Shown: positions 26,625 to 36,191, counted from the stretch's first letter. The stretch is 64,000 bases of DNA from CAWGXZ01 sp963826695 (GCA_963826695.1 CAWGXZ010000004.1:248001-312000); one strand, 5' to 3'. Notes: generated by a model not told the origin, from the sequence alone. Numbers and translations: made by a program.

Positions 26625-28688
26625 TTATTGGTCCGGCACGTTCTCCAAGTCCGCCAGCCACACCGTCGCCTGCGAATCGCTCGGCGCGCGCCAGTCACCG
26701 CGCGGGGAAAGCGATCCGCCCGACCCGACCTTGGGCGCATTCGGCACGCACGAGCGCTTGAACTGGCTGGTCTTGAAGAAACGCCACAGGAAGGTCCCGA
26801 GATGCTTCTTGATCTCGCCGATCGTGTACTGGTTGCGGCTGACGCCGGGCGCGTGCGGCCAGTTTCCGGCATTGCGGTCGTGCCAGGCGGTGTACGACAG
26901 GAACGCCACCTTGGCTGGCGAGAAGCCGTAGCGCAGGATGTAGTAGAGGTTGAAGTCCTGCAGCTCGTAGGGGCCGATCGAGCTTTCGGTGCTCTGGCCC
27001 GGCTGGTCGGCGTCGTCGTCTGCCGACGGAACCAGCTCGGGGCTGATCTCGGTATCGAGGATCGCCAGCAGCACCTCACTGTGCTCCTTGCCGAGTTGCG
27101 CGGTTTCGGCAACCCAGCGCACCAAGTGCTTGATCAGCGTCTTGGGCACGCTGGCATTGACGTTGTAGTGCGACATGTGGTCGCCGACGCCATAGGTGCA
27201 CCAGCCGAGCGCCAGCTCGCTCAGGTCGCCCGTGCCGACGACGATGCCGTCGTGGTGATTCGCCAGCCGGAACAGGTGGCTGGTGCGCTCGCCCGCCTGC
27301 ACGTTCTCGAAGGTGATGTCGTAGACCTTCTCGCCGCGTGAATAGGCATGCTTCAGGTCCTTGAGCATCTGCTCGCAGCTCGGACGGATGTCGATCGTTT
27401 CCGACGAGCAGCCGATGGTCGCCATCAGCCGCAAAGCCTGCTCGAGGGTGCGCGACCCGGTGGCGAAGCCAGGCATGGTGTAGCCGAGGATGTTGCTGCG
27501 TGGCAGTCCGAGCAGGTCCATCGCCTTGGCGCAGACGAGCAGGGCGTGGGTCGAATCGAGCCCGCCGGAAACCCCGATGACCAGCTTCTCGATGTTCGCC
27601 GCCTGCAGCCGCTGCACCAGTGCCTGGACCTGGATGTTGTAGACCTCCATGCAGCGTTCGTCGCGCCGCGCGTGGTCGGCCGGCACATACGGAAAACGCT
27701 CGAGCTTGCGTTTCAGCGGCAGCGAACCGTGGCCGGGAAAACTCGCGATGTAGCGCACCGTGCGGAAACGCTTCACTTCTTCCTTGTGCCGCTGAACCGC
27801 CTGGCCGAAGCTGGTCAGCCGCATCCGCTCGCGCGACAGCAGCTCGAGGTCGACGTCGGCCGTAATCAGCGTCGAGTCGTAGACGAAACGCGCCGATTCC
27901 GAAAGCAGTTCGCCGTTCTCGCAGGCCAGCACCTGCCCGTCCCAGGCGAGATCGGTCGTCGACTCGCCGATGCCCGCCGACGAGTACAGGTAGGCCGCAA
28001 TGCAGCGCGCCGACTGCTGGGCGACCAGCGCATGGCGGAACGCCGACTTGCCGACCGTGATGTTCGACGCCGACAGGTTCAGCAGCACCGTCGCCCCGGC
28101 GAGTGCGGCGAAGGAGGAGGGTGGTATCGCCACCCAGGCGTCCTCGCAGATCTCGATGTGGAAGGTGAGCAGCGGCAGGTTCTCGGCCTGGAACAGCAGC
28201 TGCGGACCGAAGGGCACGCGCTGGCCGAGCAGGTCGATCTCGGTCGAGACGGCAGTGTCGGCCGGGTTGAACTGGCGCGCCTCGTAGAACTCGCTGTAGT
28301 TCGGCAGGTAGGTCTTCGGCACGACGCCGAGGATGCGGCCGTCGTGGACCACCGCCGCGCAGTTGTAGAGCCGGTGGTCGACCTGCAGCGGCAGGCCGAC
28401 GACAACGGTCACCCGGTGCTTCAGCGAGGCGTCGACGACGCGGCCGAGCGCCGTCTTGCAGCCCTGCAGCAGCGCCTGCTGGTGGAAAAGGTCGTCGCAG
28501 GTATAGGCCGAGAGGCCCAGCTCGGTCAACAGCAGCAGCGTCGCGCCGGCGGCTTCGGCGCCGGCCATCATCCGGATCGATTCGTCGGCATTGAAGAGCG
28601 GATCGGCCACCTGGTTGCGCGGGCTGGCGATCGCCAGCCGGGCAAAACCGTGCGCATAGAGGTTGTCGAAGGCTTCGAGCGTGGGCAT
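26625..28688 (-). CDS. nadE: Glutamine-dependent NAD+ synthetase
   Basis: At 687 residues this is the two-domain long form. The N-terminal nitrilase-type glutaminase has the Glu-Lys-Cys triad: Glu in LLLLTELGLSAY, Lys in VVPKTYLPNY and Cys in HIEICEDAW. The C-terminal synthetase has the ATP pyrophosphatase P-loop VIGVSGGLDSTHALL and the NAD-synthetase segment VVGTGDLSELALGW. It amidates nicotinic acid adenine dinucleotide using ammonia channelled from glutamine. The start at MPTLEAFDNLYAHG is the family start; the longer frame to 29216 is antisense to other genes. The isochorismatase-family gene follows. Confidence 0.95.
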   Translation of the reverse strand: MPTLEAFDNLYAHGFARLAIASPRNQVADPLFNADESIRMMAGAEAAGATLLLLTELGLSAYTCDDLFHQQALLQGCKTALGRVVDASLKHRVTVVVGLPLQVDHRLYNCAAVVHDGRILGVVPKTYLPNYSEFYEARQFNPADTAVSTEIDLLGQRVPFGPQLLFQAENLPLLTFHIEICEDAWVAIPPSSFAALAGATVLLNLSASNITVGKSAFRHALVAQQSARCIAAYLYSSAGIGESTTDLAWDGQVLACENGELLSESARFVYDSTLITADVDLELLSRERMRLTSFGQAVQRHKEEVKRFRTVRYIASFPGHGSLPLKRKLERFPYVPADHARRDERCMEVYNIQVQALVQRLQAANIEKLVIGVSGGLDSTHALLVCAKAMDLLGLPRSNILGYTMPGFATGSRTLEQALRLMATIGCSSETIDIRPSCEQMLKDLKHAYSRGEKVYDITFENVQAGERTSHLFRLANHHDGIVVGTGDLSELALGWCTYGVGDHMSHYNVNASVPKTLIKHLVRWVAETAQLGKEHSEVLLAILDTEISPELVPSADDDADQPGQSTESSIGPYELQDFNLYYILRYGFSPAKVAFLSYTAWHDRNAGNWPHAPGVSRNQYTIGEIKKHLGTFLWRFFKTSQFKRSCVPNAPKVGSGGSLSPRGDWRAPSDSQATVWLADLENVPDQ

Positions 28689-28778
28689 CGGCGGGCTCCT
28701 GGGCGGCGGGTGCGCGGCTTCGGCAAACGGCCGACCCGGAGGCCTGCAGAATGCCCGCTGTCCGCCAGGAGCGCTGCC

Positions 28779-28973
28779 ATGACCACCCATCCGACCCACG
28801 ACCACCATCCCGCCACGCCGGCCGAGCCCGGCCCGTTCGGCCCGCTGCCGATGGGGCCCGGCGAGTTGATCGCCCCGGCCGACCCGGGCGGGCCGCCTTC
28901 GCCGAACCGCCCGACCGATCCCGACGTCGAAGCCGACGGTGCGCAGCCACCCGCGCCGCTGCTGAACCCCTGA
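28779..28973 (+). CDS. Small proline-rich hypothetical protein
   Basis: This gene encodes 64 residues, about a third of them Pro. It begins MTTHPTHDHHPATPAEPG, contains the short repeat-like GPFGPLPMGPGE, and ends with an acidic segment and PAPLLNP. A good ribosome site (CCAGGAG) lies 6-7 bp before the ATG. The gene is divergent from nadE with 90 bp between the starts. The protein would be disordered, and no function can be inferred. Confidence 0.5.
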   Translation: MTTHPTHDHHPATPAEPGPFGPLPMGPGELIAPADPGGPPSPNRPTDPDVEADGAQPPAPLLNP

Positions 28974-29161
28974 GCCGCCGACCGCAGGGCGATGCCGAAT
29001 CGGTACCGCCTGGGGCAGCAGCACGCAGTCAGCTTCATCGCCCATGCCGAGGCCGGCACGGGCACCGAGTTGCCTCGATTCATCCGTCCGGGTCGGGCAC
29101 ACTCCCGCTCGGTGATCGAAATGATCGATTTGAAAACCGGCGCAGTGAAGGAGCACGACCG

Positions 29162-29908
29162 ATGAACCACACCGACGACCTGACATGGCGTGCGCGCGTC
29201 CATCTGGCAGCGGCAAACCGCCTTGCGGTCTACGACGACCTGGAAGAGGGCATCGACAACCATTTCACGATGCGCGTTCCCGATCGCCCTGACTGCTATC
29301 TGGTGCTGCCGTTCGGCCTGCACTGGTCGGAGGCGCGGGCCAGCGACCTGATCGTGTTCAACGAAGCGGGCGATGTGCTGGAGGGCAGCGGCAGCCTGGA
29401 GCTGAGCGCCTTGAGCATCCATGCCCCGCTGCACCGGATCACCGGCGCGAATGTCATCCTCCATACGCATCAGACCTGGGCGTTGGCCCTCAATATGCTG
29501 GAGGACAACCGCCTGCTGCCCGGCAGCCAGACGGCTGCATTCCTCACGAGGAACATCGCCTACGACGACGGGTATTCCGGACTCGCCGATTCGCTGAGCG
29601 AAGGGGAACGCCTGGCGTCGGTCCTGGGCACCAAGCAGATCATGTTCATGAAGAACCACGGCGTACTCGCGGTGGGCGACAGCGTCGCACAGGCCTACCG
29701 CCGCCTGTACAAGCTCGAGCGTGTCTGCCGTGCGCAGATCCTGGCGATGTCCACCGGCCGGCCATTGGCCATGCTGGACGACGCGCTGGTAAGCCGCGTG
29801 GAAACGCCGAATCCGCGCAACAGCCACTCCCAGGCGGAGCGCGAAGCGCTCTACTTCGCGGCCATGATGCGTGTGCTGGATCGGGAGATGCCGGGGTATG
29901 CGGAGTGA
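29162..29908 (+). CDS. Class II aldolase/adducin family protein
   Basis: The 248-residue protein has the class II aldolase fold. Candidate zinc ligands are His in LHRITGANVILHTHQTWAL and a later His in FMKNHGVLAVGDSVAQAY, and a conserved Glu lies near the N-terminal GIDNHFTMRVP. Members cleave sugar phosphates such as fuculose or ribulose phosphate, or act as decarboxylases of related acids. The substrate is unknown. A strong AAGGAG site precedes the ATG. It is the first gene of the likely accessory block and is followed directly by an integrase remnant. Confidence 0.85.
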   Translation: MNHTDDLTWRARVHLAAANRLAVYDDLEEGIDNHFTMRVPDRPDCYLVLPFGLHWSEARASDLIVFNEAGDVLEGSGSLELSALSIHAPLHRITGANVILHTHQTWALALNMLEDNRLLPGSQTAAFLTRNIAYDDGYSGLADSLSEGERLASVLGTKQIMFMKNHGVLAVGDSVAQAYRRLYKLERVCRAQILAMSTGRPLAMLDDALVSRVETPNPRNSHSQAEREALYFAAMMRVLDREMPGYAE

Positions 29909-29939
29909 AACGGCTTTGGTGGGGGCGGCGCCACACACC

Positions 29940-30269
29940 GAAGGGAGCGAGCCCGGTTTCCCCGACCTCGGAATGCGGCGGTACGGCAGGATCCTCGGGT
30001 ACCGGGTCGACGAACCAGGGCTGGATCGAGTCGACCACGGGAAGCACTCGATGCGCAGGACGAAGGCGACTTCGATCCATCGGCGCACCAGAAACCTTCG
30101 CGCCGTGCAGTGGCTCCTTGGGCGCTCGAAGCTGGAGTCGACGTTACTGTAAAGGTGGATCGGCATCGAGGTCGATGACGCTCTCGAGATCTCCCAGCAC
30201 ACCCCGGTAAGTGACCGGAATGCGACGCGGATATGGCAGAGCGTAAACCACGTCAAGCCTCTGGTGTGA
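29940..30269 (+). pseudogene. Tyrosine recombinase (phage-type integrase) C-terminal remnant
   Basis: One frame carries the end of a tyrosine integrase: FPDLGMRRYGRIL, then GLDRVDHGKHSMRRTKATS, RRTRNLRAVQWLLGRSKLES and, after a TAA at 30150-30152, IGIEVDDALEISQHTP to a final TGA at 30269. Intact homologues known to me read YGTHSMRRTKATLIYRRTKN, LRAVQLLLGHTKLESTVRY and LGIEVDDALEI. So the HxxR region is present, the second catalytic His is Arg (LGRSK), and the Tyr segment is replaced by the stop. No N-terminal or core-binding part remains upstream. The 3' end overlaps the Bug gene end by 17 bp. It marks a dead integration event and fills the otherwise gene-free stretch 29909-30252. Confidence 0.78.
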
Positions 30270-31242
30270 AGCCGCTCGCACGGACGACGGGCCCCCAAAA
30301 GTCGTACTCGGCACGCAGCGCTGCTCGCAATTGCGCCGGGGTCGAAGCGGTCGTGGTGAGCCCGAGCCGCGTCCACGTGTCGCGTACGTCGGGCTCTTGC
30401 ATCATGGCCTGGGCTTCCTCGGCCAGCGCCGCGGTCACTCCGGCTGCGGTGCCGGCCGGTGCAACAACGCCGAACCATTCGCGCTGAACGAGATTGCGGT
30501 AGCCGAGTTCCGCAAACGACGGTGCCTTCGGGAAGAACAGGGAGCGATGTGCCGCTGTCGTCGCAAGCACACGCAGCTTGCCGCCTTGCTCCAGCGCGAC
30601 CGCCGAACCTTCCGTCCCAATGGCCGCGCTTACCTGCCCGGCGGTGACCGCGAGCATCGCGGCCGAGCCACCTCGGTAGGGGACGTGGTTGAGCGCCGTC
30701 GCGGTCTCAGCGGCGATCAACAAGGCCATGAAGTGAGGCAGCGATCCCGCTCCGGCGTTGCCGCAGCTCGCCTTGGCGGGATTGGCTTTGCACCAGAGGG
30801 CGAAGTCGGCGAACGACTGCACCTCGGGAGGCACCGCTGGGCCCACCGCCAGGCAGAACTCGGTGCTCGCCACCATCGCGACAGGCGTGATGTCCGTGAA
30901 CACGTCGTACGACAAGGCTCGGTAGATGTGCGGGTACATCGTCAGTACCGACGCCGGCGTGACCAGCAGCGTCGAGCCGGGCGCGGACCCCCTCAGACCA
31001 TCGACAGCCAAGCGGCCTGCCGCGCCGGGTCGGTTCTCGACGATTGCGGAGCGCGCGTACCCCTTGCCGAGCCGGTCGGCGAAGCGGCGCGCGACGACGT
31101 CGACGGAACCGCCGGGAGGGTAGCCGCACATGATGCGAATCGTTTCCGGACGGGCTTGGGCGTGAACTCGGCAAGTGATTGCTGCGGCTGCGGCTGCGAG
31201 GAGCGAGCGAAGAACTTGCCGGCGGGCGAGTGAAGGTGTCAT
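30253..31242 (-). CDS. Bug (TctC-type) periplasmic solute-binding protein
   Basis: This 329-residue protein has a signal peptide (MTPSLARRQVLRSLLAAAAA). The twin Arg before the hydrophobic part could suit the Tat route. Family features are IRIMCGYPPGGSVDVVAR near the mature N-terminus, LVTPASVLTMYPHIY and NHVPYRGGSAAML. Bug proteins bind carboxylates or similar small polar compounds. No TctA/TctB membrane genes are in the window, so it is an orphan, as is common in the Burkholderiales. It is divergent from a LysR gene 109 bp away, its probable regulator. The longer start at 31318 is less like the family. Confidence 0.85.
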   Translation of the reverse strand: MTPSLARRQVLRSLLAAAAAAITCRVHAQARPETIRIMCGYPPGGSVDVVARRFADRLGKGYARSAIVENRPGAAGRLAVDGLRGSAPGSTLLVTPASVLTMYPHIYRALSYDVFTDITPVAMVASTEFCLAVGPAVPPEVQSFADFALWCKANPAKASCGNAGAGSLPHFMALLIAAETATALNHVPYRGGSAAMLAVTAGQVSAAIGTEGSAVALEQGGKLRVLATTAAHRSLFFPKAPSFAELGYRNLVQREWFGVVAPAGTAAGVTAALAEEAQAMMQEPDVRDTWTRLGLTTTASTPAQLRAALRAEYDFWGPVVRASGFTPEA

Positions 31243-31351
31243 GAATGAACCCCGTGGGAGATCGATGGGCTCAACACTACCGAGCAGAGCGATTATCGAG
31301 AAGCGCTTTTTCTTCATGCGATGATCACGAATCGGAAACACTTTCGCTGCC

Positions 31352-32293
31352 GTGATCACTGCCGATCGACTGAAGCGCCGCCTGAAACTGCGCGACCTGG
31401 ATACGCTGATGGCGGTCGCGCAAGCCGGAGGTATGCGCAAGGCGGCCGAGGTCCTGCACCTGTCGCAAGGCGCTGTCTCCAAAGCCATTGCCGAGCTCGA
31501 AGATGCTCTTGGCGTTCGGCTGCTGGACCGTACGGCAAAGGGCGTCGAACCGACCATCTACGGCCAGGCCCTGCTGAGGCGCGGCCGCGTCATCTTCGAC
31601 GAGCTGCGACAGGGCGCGAACGAGATCGGCTTCATGTTGGATCCAGGGGTGGGGGAGCTCAGTGTGGGCGTCGGCGAGAGCTTGGCCGCCAGCGTCGTTC
31701 CCGCAACGATCGAGTGCATGCACCGGCAGCATCCGAGGTTGCTTTTCCGCGTCGAATCCGGTGACCCACCGGTGCTCCTGAACCACTTTCTGCGCGAGCG
31801 CATTTGCGAGGTGGTGATGCTGCGTCCGTGGGAGGACATCACCGACCCCGACCTTCACGCCGAAGCGCTGTTCCACGAGCGCATCTCCCTCGTGGCAAGC
31901 GTCAACAGCGCATGGGCTCGCCGCCGCAAGCTCAGCCTGGAGGAATTGATCGACGAGCCCTGGATCCTCTCGCACGTCGAGGTGCGCAGCGGCTCCCCGG
32001 TGGTCCAGGCGCTCGAAGCCCGTGGGCTGCCATTGCCGCCGCGACTGACCCTGTCCGGCTCGCTGAACCTTCGCTACAGCCTTCTGGCGACCGGACGCTA
32101 TGTCACCGTCATGCCGGCCACCATCTTGAAGCTTTGCCCCGGACGAGGCGCTGTCAAGGCCTTGCCGATCGACCTGCCCGCCTGGGAGAAACCGACGGTG
32201 GTTGCGACGCTGCGCCATCGGGAGCTCAGCCCGGTCAGCCGGCTGTTCATTGAGTGCGCCAGGGCAGTTGCCGGGGATTTTGCTTCTACGTGA
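31352..32293 (+). CDS. LysR-family transcriptional regulator
   Basis: This 313-residue regulator has an N-terminal winged helix-turn-helix (LDTLMAVAQAGGMRKAAEVL, then HLSQGAVSKAIAELEDALG). A periplasmic-binding-like effector domain follows. The start is GTG at 31352. It is divergent from the Bug gene, the usual layout in which the regulator controls its neighbour in response to a small molecule. The effector is unknown. DNA here seems less GC-rich than the core genes at the right of the window. Confidence 0.88.
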   Translation: MITADRLKRRLKLRDLDTLMAVAQAGGMRKAAEVLHLSQGAVSKAIAELEDALGVRLLDRTAKGVEPTIYGQALLRRGRVIFDELRQGANEIGFMLDPGVGELSVGVGESLAASVVPATIECMHRQHPRLLFRVESGDPPVLLNHFLRERICEVVMLRPWEDITDPDLHAEALFHERISLVASVNSAWARRRKLSLEELIDEPWILSHVEVRSGSPVVQALEARGLPLPPRLTLSGSLNLRYSLLATGRYVTVMPATILKLCPGRGAVKALPIDLPAWEKPTVVATLRHRELSPVSRLFIECARAVAGDFAST

Positions 32294-32642
32294 GCGGGAG
32301 GGCGGCGGCTCGGCAACACGTCTGCGCCAAACGACAGTGACCGACGACGCCAACTACAAGTCGCTTGCGTCATGAGTTAGAAGTTCGTTGAAGTAATCTG
32401 CCCAGCATTGATCGGTCGTGTACGGTTTGCATACGCCGAGGCGGCTGTTCAGGCGACAGCAATTCGCTGGGGTTCCAATAACGCAATGCGGATACATGCT
32501 GTGGGTCGGTTACGTAATTAGCTTGGCACGGTCGGCCCACAGCGAAATGCTACTGCCGGGCCTTTGCGCCCATGCTGCTGAATGCGCGGAACCACCCTTG
32601 CGCCAGCAAGACCCCACCTGTATTTTGAAGCGAGAATGCGCG
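32294..32642 (+). other. Gene-free stretch upstream of the cardiolipin synthase gene
   Basis: No convincing coding frame, RNA gene, terminator or repeat is visible on either strand. The stretch is lower in GC than its surroundings, with several A/T-rich patches such as GTTACGTAATTAGC around 32510. It should hold the promoter of the downstream gene, but I cannot point to a good -35/-10 pair. The in-frame upstream extension of the next gene is not protein-like. Confidence 0.5.
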
Positions 32643-33926
32643 ATGGGGACCGCATCCTGGACCGAAATTGCTGGCTATATGGCTGCGGGTGTGATGCTGG
32701 GTGTCGTCGTGCTGGGGATCGTCATCTGGTCGATTCGACGCCACCATGATCCCAAGCTCAAGATCGAAAGCGCCGCGCCGATCGACCAGCTGATCCACTC
32801 GCTTGCCGGGCTGACCTTGAGCACCGTGGTGCCGGGCAACTCGGTGGCTGTGCTGGAGAACGGCGCTTTCTTCGACGTCCTGATCAGGCGCATTGCAGCG
32901 GCGCAGCAATCGGTGCACTTCGAGACCTTCCTGTGGAAAGATGGCGTGCTCGGGCAGCGCCTGGCCGACGCTTTGTGCGAGCGCGCCCGTGTCGGTCTAC
33001 AGGTGCGCGTGATGCTCGATGCGGTCGGCTGCAAGGAGGTCGGCGACGCTGTGGTGCAGCGCCTGCGCGATGCCGGTTGCCGGGTCGAGTTCTTCCACGA
33101 ATGGGCCATCCGCCACCTGGGCGTGATGAACGACCGCGACCACCGAAAGCTGTGCGTGATCGACGGTCAGGAAGCCTTCGTCGGCGGCCATTGCATCGTG
33201 GACAGTTGGCTCGGCGACGCGCAGGACCATGAGCATTTCGCCGACCTGAGCGTCCACCTGCACGGCCCGATCGTGCACAGCGTGCAGGCCGCGTTCAGCG
33301 AGAACTGGACTGGCAATACCGGCGAAGTATTCGTAGGCGACGATGTCTTTCCTGCGTTGCAGCCGGCCGGCAATGTGTCGATTCACGCCGCTTACCTCAA
33401 ACCCGAAGGCTCGGCGCCGGCTGTGAAGCTGCTGTACCACACCGCCATCTGCATGGCGCGCAAGTCCATCCGCATCCAGAACCCTTACTTCATTCCCGAG
33501 CCTGAAGCGATCGATGCCTTCGGCGAGGCGGTGGCGCGAGGAGTCGACGTTCGAGTCATGATGCCTTCCACCGGCGGCTCGGACAACCCGATGGTGCAGC
33601 ACGCCGGGCACCGCAATTTTGAGAAACTGCTGCGCTGCGGCGTTCGTTTGTTCGAGTATCCCCACACGTTACTGCACCAGAAGGTGATGACGATCGACGG
33701 TGTCTGGAGCGCCATCGGTTCGAGCAATTTCGACGACCGGTCGTTCGAGACGAACGACGAGATCGTCCTGGGCATCTCCGATGCGGCGACCGCGGCCCGA
33801 CTCGATGAGGTGTTCGACAAGTACGCGCCCCGATGTATCGAGATCGAACTGGAAACCTGGTGCAAGCGCGGAACGTGGCACAAGTTGAAAGACAACGCCT
33901 ACTACCTGCTGAACGAAGTCTTGTGA
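32643..33926 (+). CDS. Cardiolipin synthase-like phospholipase D family protein
   Basis: The 427 residues include an N-terminal membrane anchor (YMAAGVMLGVVVLGIVIW) and two phospholipase D domains. The first HKD-type motif is HRKLCVIDGQEAFVGG and the second is HQKVMTIDGVWSAIGSSNFD; both keep His and Lys. The ClsA/ClsB-type family joins phosphatidylglycerol or related lipids to make cardiolipin at the inner membrane. The start MGTASWTEIAGY is 75 codons inside the open frame, where the anchor helix begins. It stands alone; the next genes, MscS channels, are also membrane-stress related, which may be coincidence. Confidence 0.85.
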   Translation: MGTASWTEIAGYMAAGVMLGVVVLGIVIWSIRRHHDPKLKIESAAPIDQLIHSLAGLTLSTVVPGNSVAVLENGAFFDVLIRRIAAAQQSVHFETFLWKDGVLGQRLADALCERARVGLQVRVMLDAVGCKEVGDAVVQRLRDAGCRVEFFHEWAIRHLGVMNDRDHRKLCVIDGQEAFVGGHCIVDSWLGDAQDHEHFADLSVHLHGPIVHSVQAAFSENWTGNTGEVFVGDDVFPALQPAGNVSIHAAYLKPEGSAPAVKLLYHTAICMARKSIRIQNPYFIPEPEAIDAFGEAVARGVDVRVMMPSTGGSDNPMVQHAGHRNFEKLLRCGVRLFEYPHTLLHQKVMTIDGVWSAIGSSNFDDRSFETNDEIVLGISDAATAARLDEVFDKYAPRCIEIELETWCKRGTWHKLKDNAYYLLNEVL

Positions 33927-34062
33927 CACTGCGAGATCACATCGATCTGACTCAAGCCAACAGGCCTCTACGAAAGCCGGTGCGGTTCAGACCGAGATCG
34001 AAAAGTGACACGGCAAGCCCAGGTGTGGGTATCTGCGAAGGGGCGCGCCCGCTGCGGTCATC

Positions 34063-34089
34063 TTGAAGCCCACGGTCGGTCGCCATAAT
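34063..34089 (+). promoter_or_regulatory. Candidate sigma70 promoter for the 34145 gene cluster
   Basis: TTGAAG at 34063-34068 and CATAAT at 34084-34089 match the -35 and -10 hexamers, separated by a rather short 15-bp spacer. The pair lies about 55 bp before the start at 34145. It is the only recognisable promoter-like pair between the cardiolipin synthase and this cluster. Confidence 0.35.
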
Positions 34090-34144
34090 CGCCCGACGGT
34101 GTCCCACAGCGGACCCCGCATGCCACGCTGCTTCGGGGAACGCC

Positions 34145-35305
34145 GTGCACTCGACCGAGATGATTGCGCTGGCCGACTACACCCCGCCGGCGGTGCCGAA
34201 AGAGCATGCGCTGCGCGTGGCCTGGTCTCGGCTGCAGCAGCGCATCACGGGCGACAGTGACGAAGACCCGCTGCTGCCGAGGGGCGGGCTGGAGCGCTCC
34301 TCGCGCCATGTGCTCGACGACCTGGCCGACCCGCCGGACTGTGCCCCGGTGCTGCAGTCGCTTGCCGAGAACCTCGGCGCATCGGCCGCCGGCAGCCGTA
34401 CCGCGCCGCGCCTCCAGTTCGTCGTCGTGCCGCCTTGCGACCGCACGGGTACGGTCGAGACCTGGGCGCGCGCCGCCGGCCATGCCGTGCTGCCCGCGCC
34501 CGAGCGCGGCCCGGACACCGACCTGGGCCACTCGGCTGCAACCCCGGGCCTCGAAGGCGAAGGCCTGCTCGTCGTGCCGCGCCTCGAGCGCTGGTTCCTG
34601 CGCCAGCGCCACGGCCTGCACGCGGTGCGGGCGCTGCTGATCGGGCTGGCGGCGAGCGAGCGGCGCTGCGTGGTCGGCTGCGACGCGTGGGCCTGGCGCT
34701 ACCTGGCCAAGGCTGCCGACGCCGAGCTGATGCTGCCGCGACCACTGACCTTCCATCCGTTCGATGCGGCGCGGCTGCAGTGCTGGTTCGCCGAACTCGC
34801 CGCCGATGGCGGCGACGACGTCACCTTCCGTCTGGCGCGCAACGGCGAGAACGTGCTGGCCACCGACGAGGCAGGCCAACCCTGCAGCAACTGGCTGCAC
34901 CAGCTCGCCGCACGCAGCGGCGGCATTCCGTGGGTGGCGTGGCACCTGTGGCGCGCAAGCCTGCAGGTGCGCATCGAGGAGACGGCGCTGTCCGATCGAG
35001 CCGCGCGCGCCGTCGCGGGCGACCGGCAAACGGTCTGGATCGTCGACACCGAGGACTTCCGACTGCCCTCGGCGCACGAAGGTCGATCGATGCTCGCGCT
35101 GCAGGCGCTGTTGATCCACGGCAGGCTCACGGCCGACGAGGTCCATGCCGTGCTGCCATCGACGGGCGAGCCCAACGTGCTGCCGGCGCTGGTCACCTCG
35201 GGCCACCTGCGCTGCGAACACGGGCGCTACAGCGTGCGGCCCACCGCCTACCCCGCCGTGCGCCAGGCGCTGCAGGCAGCCGACTTTCCGATGGGAGCGA
35301 TCTGA
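34145..35305 (+). CDS. Uncharacterised protein resembling a degenerate P-loop NTPase with C-terminal winged helix
   Basis: I do not recognise an assigned family for these 386 residues. The middle (LQFVVVPPCDRTGTVETWAR, then GLLVVPRLERWFLRQRHGLH and RCVVGCDAWAWRYLAKA) has the strand-helix rhythm and Walker-B-like position of AAA/STAND ATPases. No Walker A is present. The C-terminal 90 residues (LALQALLIHGRLTADEV to LRCEHGRYSVRPTAY) look like a winged helix. The GTG at 34145 has a GGGGA ribosome site; an ATG at 34160 is an alternative. Its stop shares a base with the ATG of the first MscS gene (TGATG), so it is translationally coupled to the channel genes. Confidence 0.65.
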   Translation: MHSTEMIALADYTPPAVPKEHALRVAWSRLQQRITGDSDEDPLLPRGGLERSSRHVLDDLADPPDCAPVLQSLAENLGASAAGSRTAPRLQFVVVPPCDRTGTVETWARAAGHAVLPAPERGPDTDLGHSAATPGLEGEGLLVVPRLERWFLRQRHGLHAVRALLIGLAASERRCVVGCDAWAWRYLAKAADAELMLPRPLTFHPFDAARLQCWFAELAADGGDDVTFRLARNGENVLATDEAGQPCSNWLHQLAARSGGIPWVAWHLWRASLQVRIEETALSDRAARAVAGDRQTVWIVDTEDFRLPSAHEGRSMLALQALLIHGRLTADEVHAVLPSTGEPNVLPALVTSGHLRCEHGRYSVRPTAYPAVRQALQAADFPMGAI

Positions 35306-36141
35306 TGGCCGCCGTCGACGAAGGCCAGCAGAAGGCCGCCAAGCTGCTCAACGACCTGCAGGACATCAGCTTCACGAAGATCGGGCTGATCCTGATCGGC
35401 ACCTGGCATCGTCATCCTGCTCGCGCGCAAGCTGCTGCCCTACCTGGCCGAGCGCGGGCCCGAGCAAGCTGCGCTTGTACCTGCTGGGGGCCGTTCCGAT
35501 CATCCGGCTGCTGATGCTCGGTGATCGCGATCCTGTGGGTGATCCCGATCATCTTCAACATCACGCTGCAGAACTTCCTGGTGATCTCCGGCGCGCTGGG
35601 CGTCGCGATCGGCTTCGCCTTCAAGGACTATGTCAGCAGCCTGATCGCGGGCATCGTCGCGATCTTCGAGCGGCCCTACCGGCCAGGCGACTGGGTGCGC
35701 ATCGACGGCGACTACGGCGAGGTCCGGTCGGTGGGCATGCGCGCGCTCGAGATCTGCACGCCGGCCGACGACATCATTCACGTGCCGCACGAGAAGATCT
35801 GGCAGAACAACATCACCAACTCGAACGACGGTGCGCGCACGCTCATGTGCGTGGCGTCGTTCTGGTTGCGGCCCGACCACGACGCGGCCCGCGTGCGCAT
35901 CGCCCTGCGCGACGTGGCGCTGACCAGCGCCTACCTCGCCTACGACAAGCCGGTGGTGGTGATGCTGGCCGAGACGCCGCTCGGCACGCAGTACAAGCTC
36001 AAGGCCTATCCCTTCGACATGCGCGATCAGTTCCACTTCATCAGCGACCTCACGGTGCGTGGCAAGCTCGCCATCGCCGAGGCGGGTGGCGTCGAGTCGC
36101 AGGCCATGGGCACCGTCGACCCGACCACCACGGGCGTCTGA
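35305..36141 (+). pseudogene. MscS-family mechanosensitive channel with three frame interruptions near its 5' end
   Basis: The product would be about 277 residues. From 35521 on the frame is open and shows the MscS pore and beta domain: GVAIGFAFKDYVSSLIAGIV, then RPYRPGDWVRIDGDYGEVRS and PHEKIWQNNITNSN. Upstream, three single extra bases break it. They are a T near 35404, a C in 35459-35461 and a G in 35520-35521. Removing each restores LILIGTGIVILLARKLLPYL, RGPSKLRLYLLGAV and LLMLVIAILWVIPIIF, which is normal membrane sequence. Three +1 changes in 120 bp with no lost residues suggests local sequence error. If they are real, the channel is inactive. Confidence 0.75.
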
Positions 36142-36191
36142 CCACCGTCTCGCGCAGGCTCTCTTCGCCACCCAACACAACCGGACATCCC

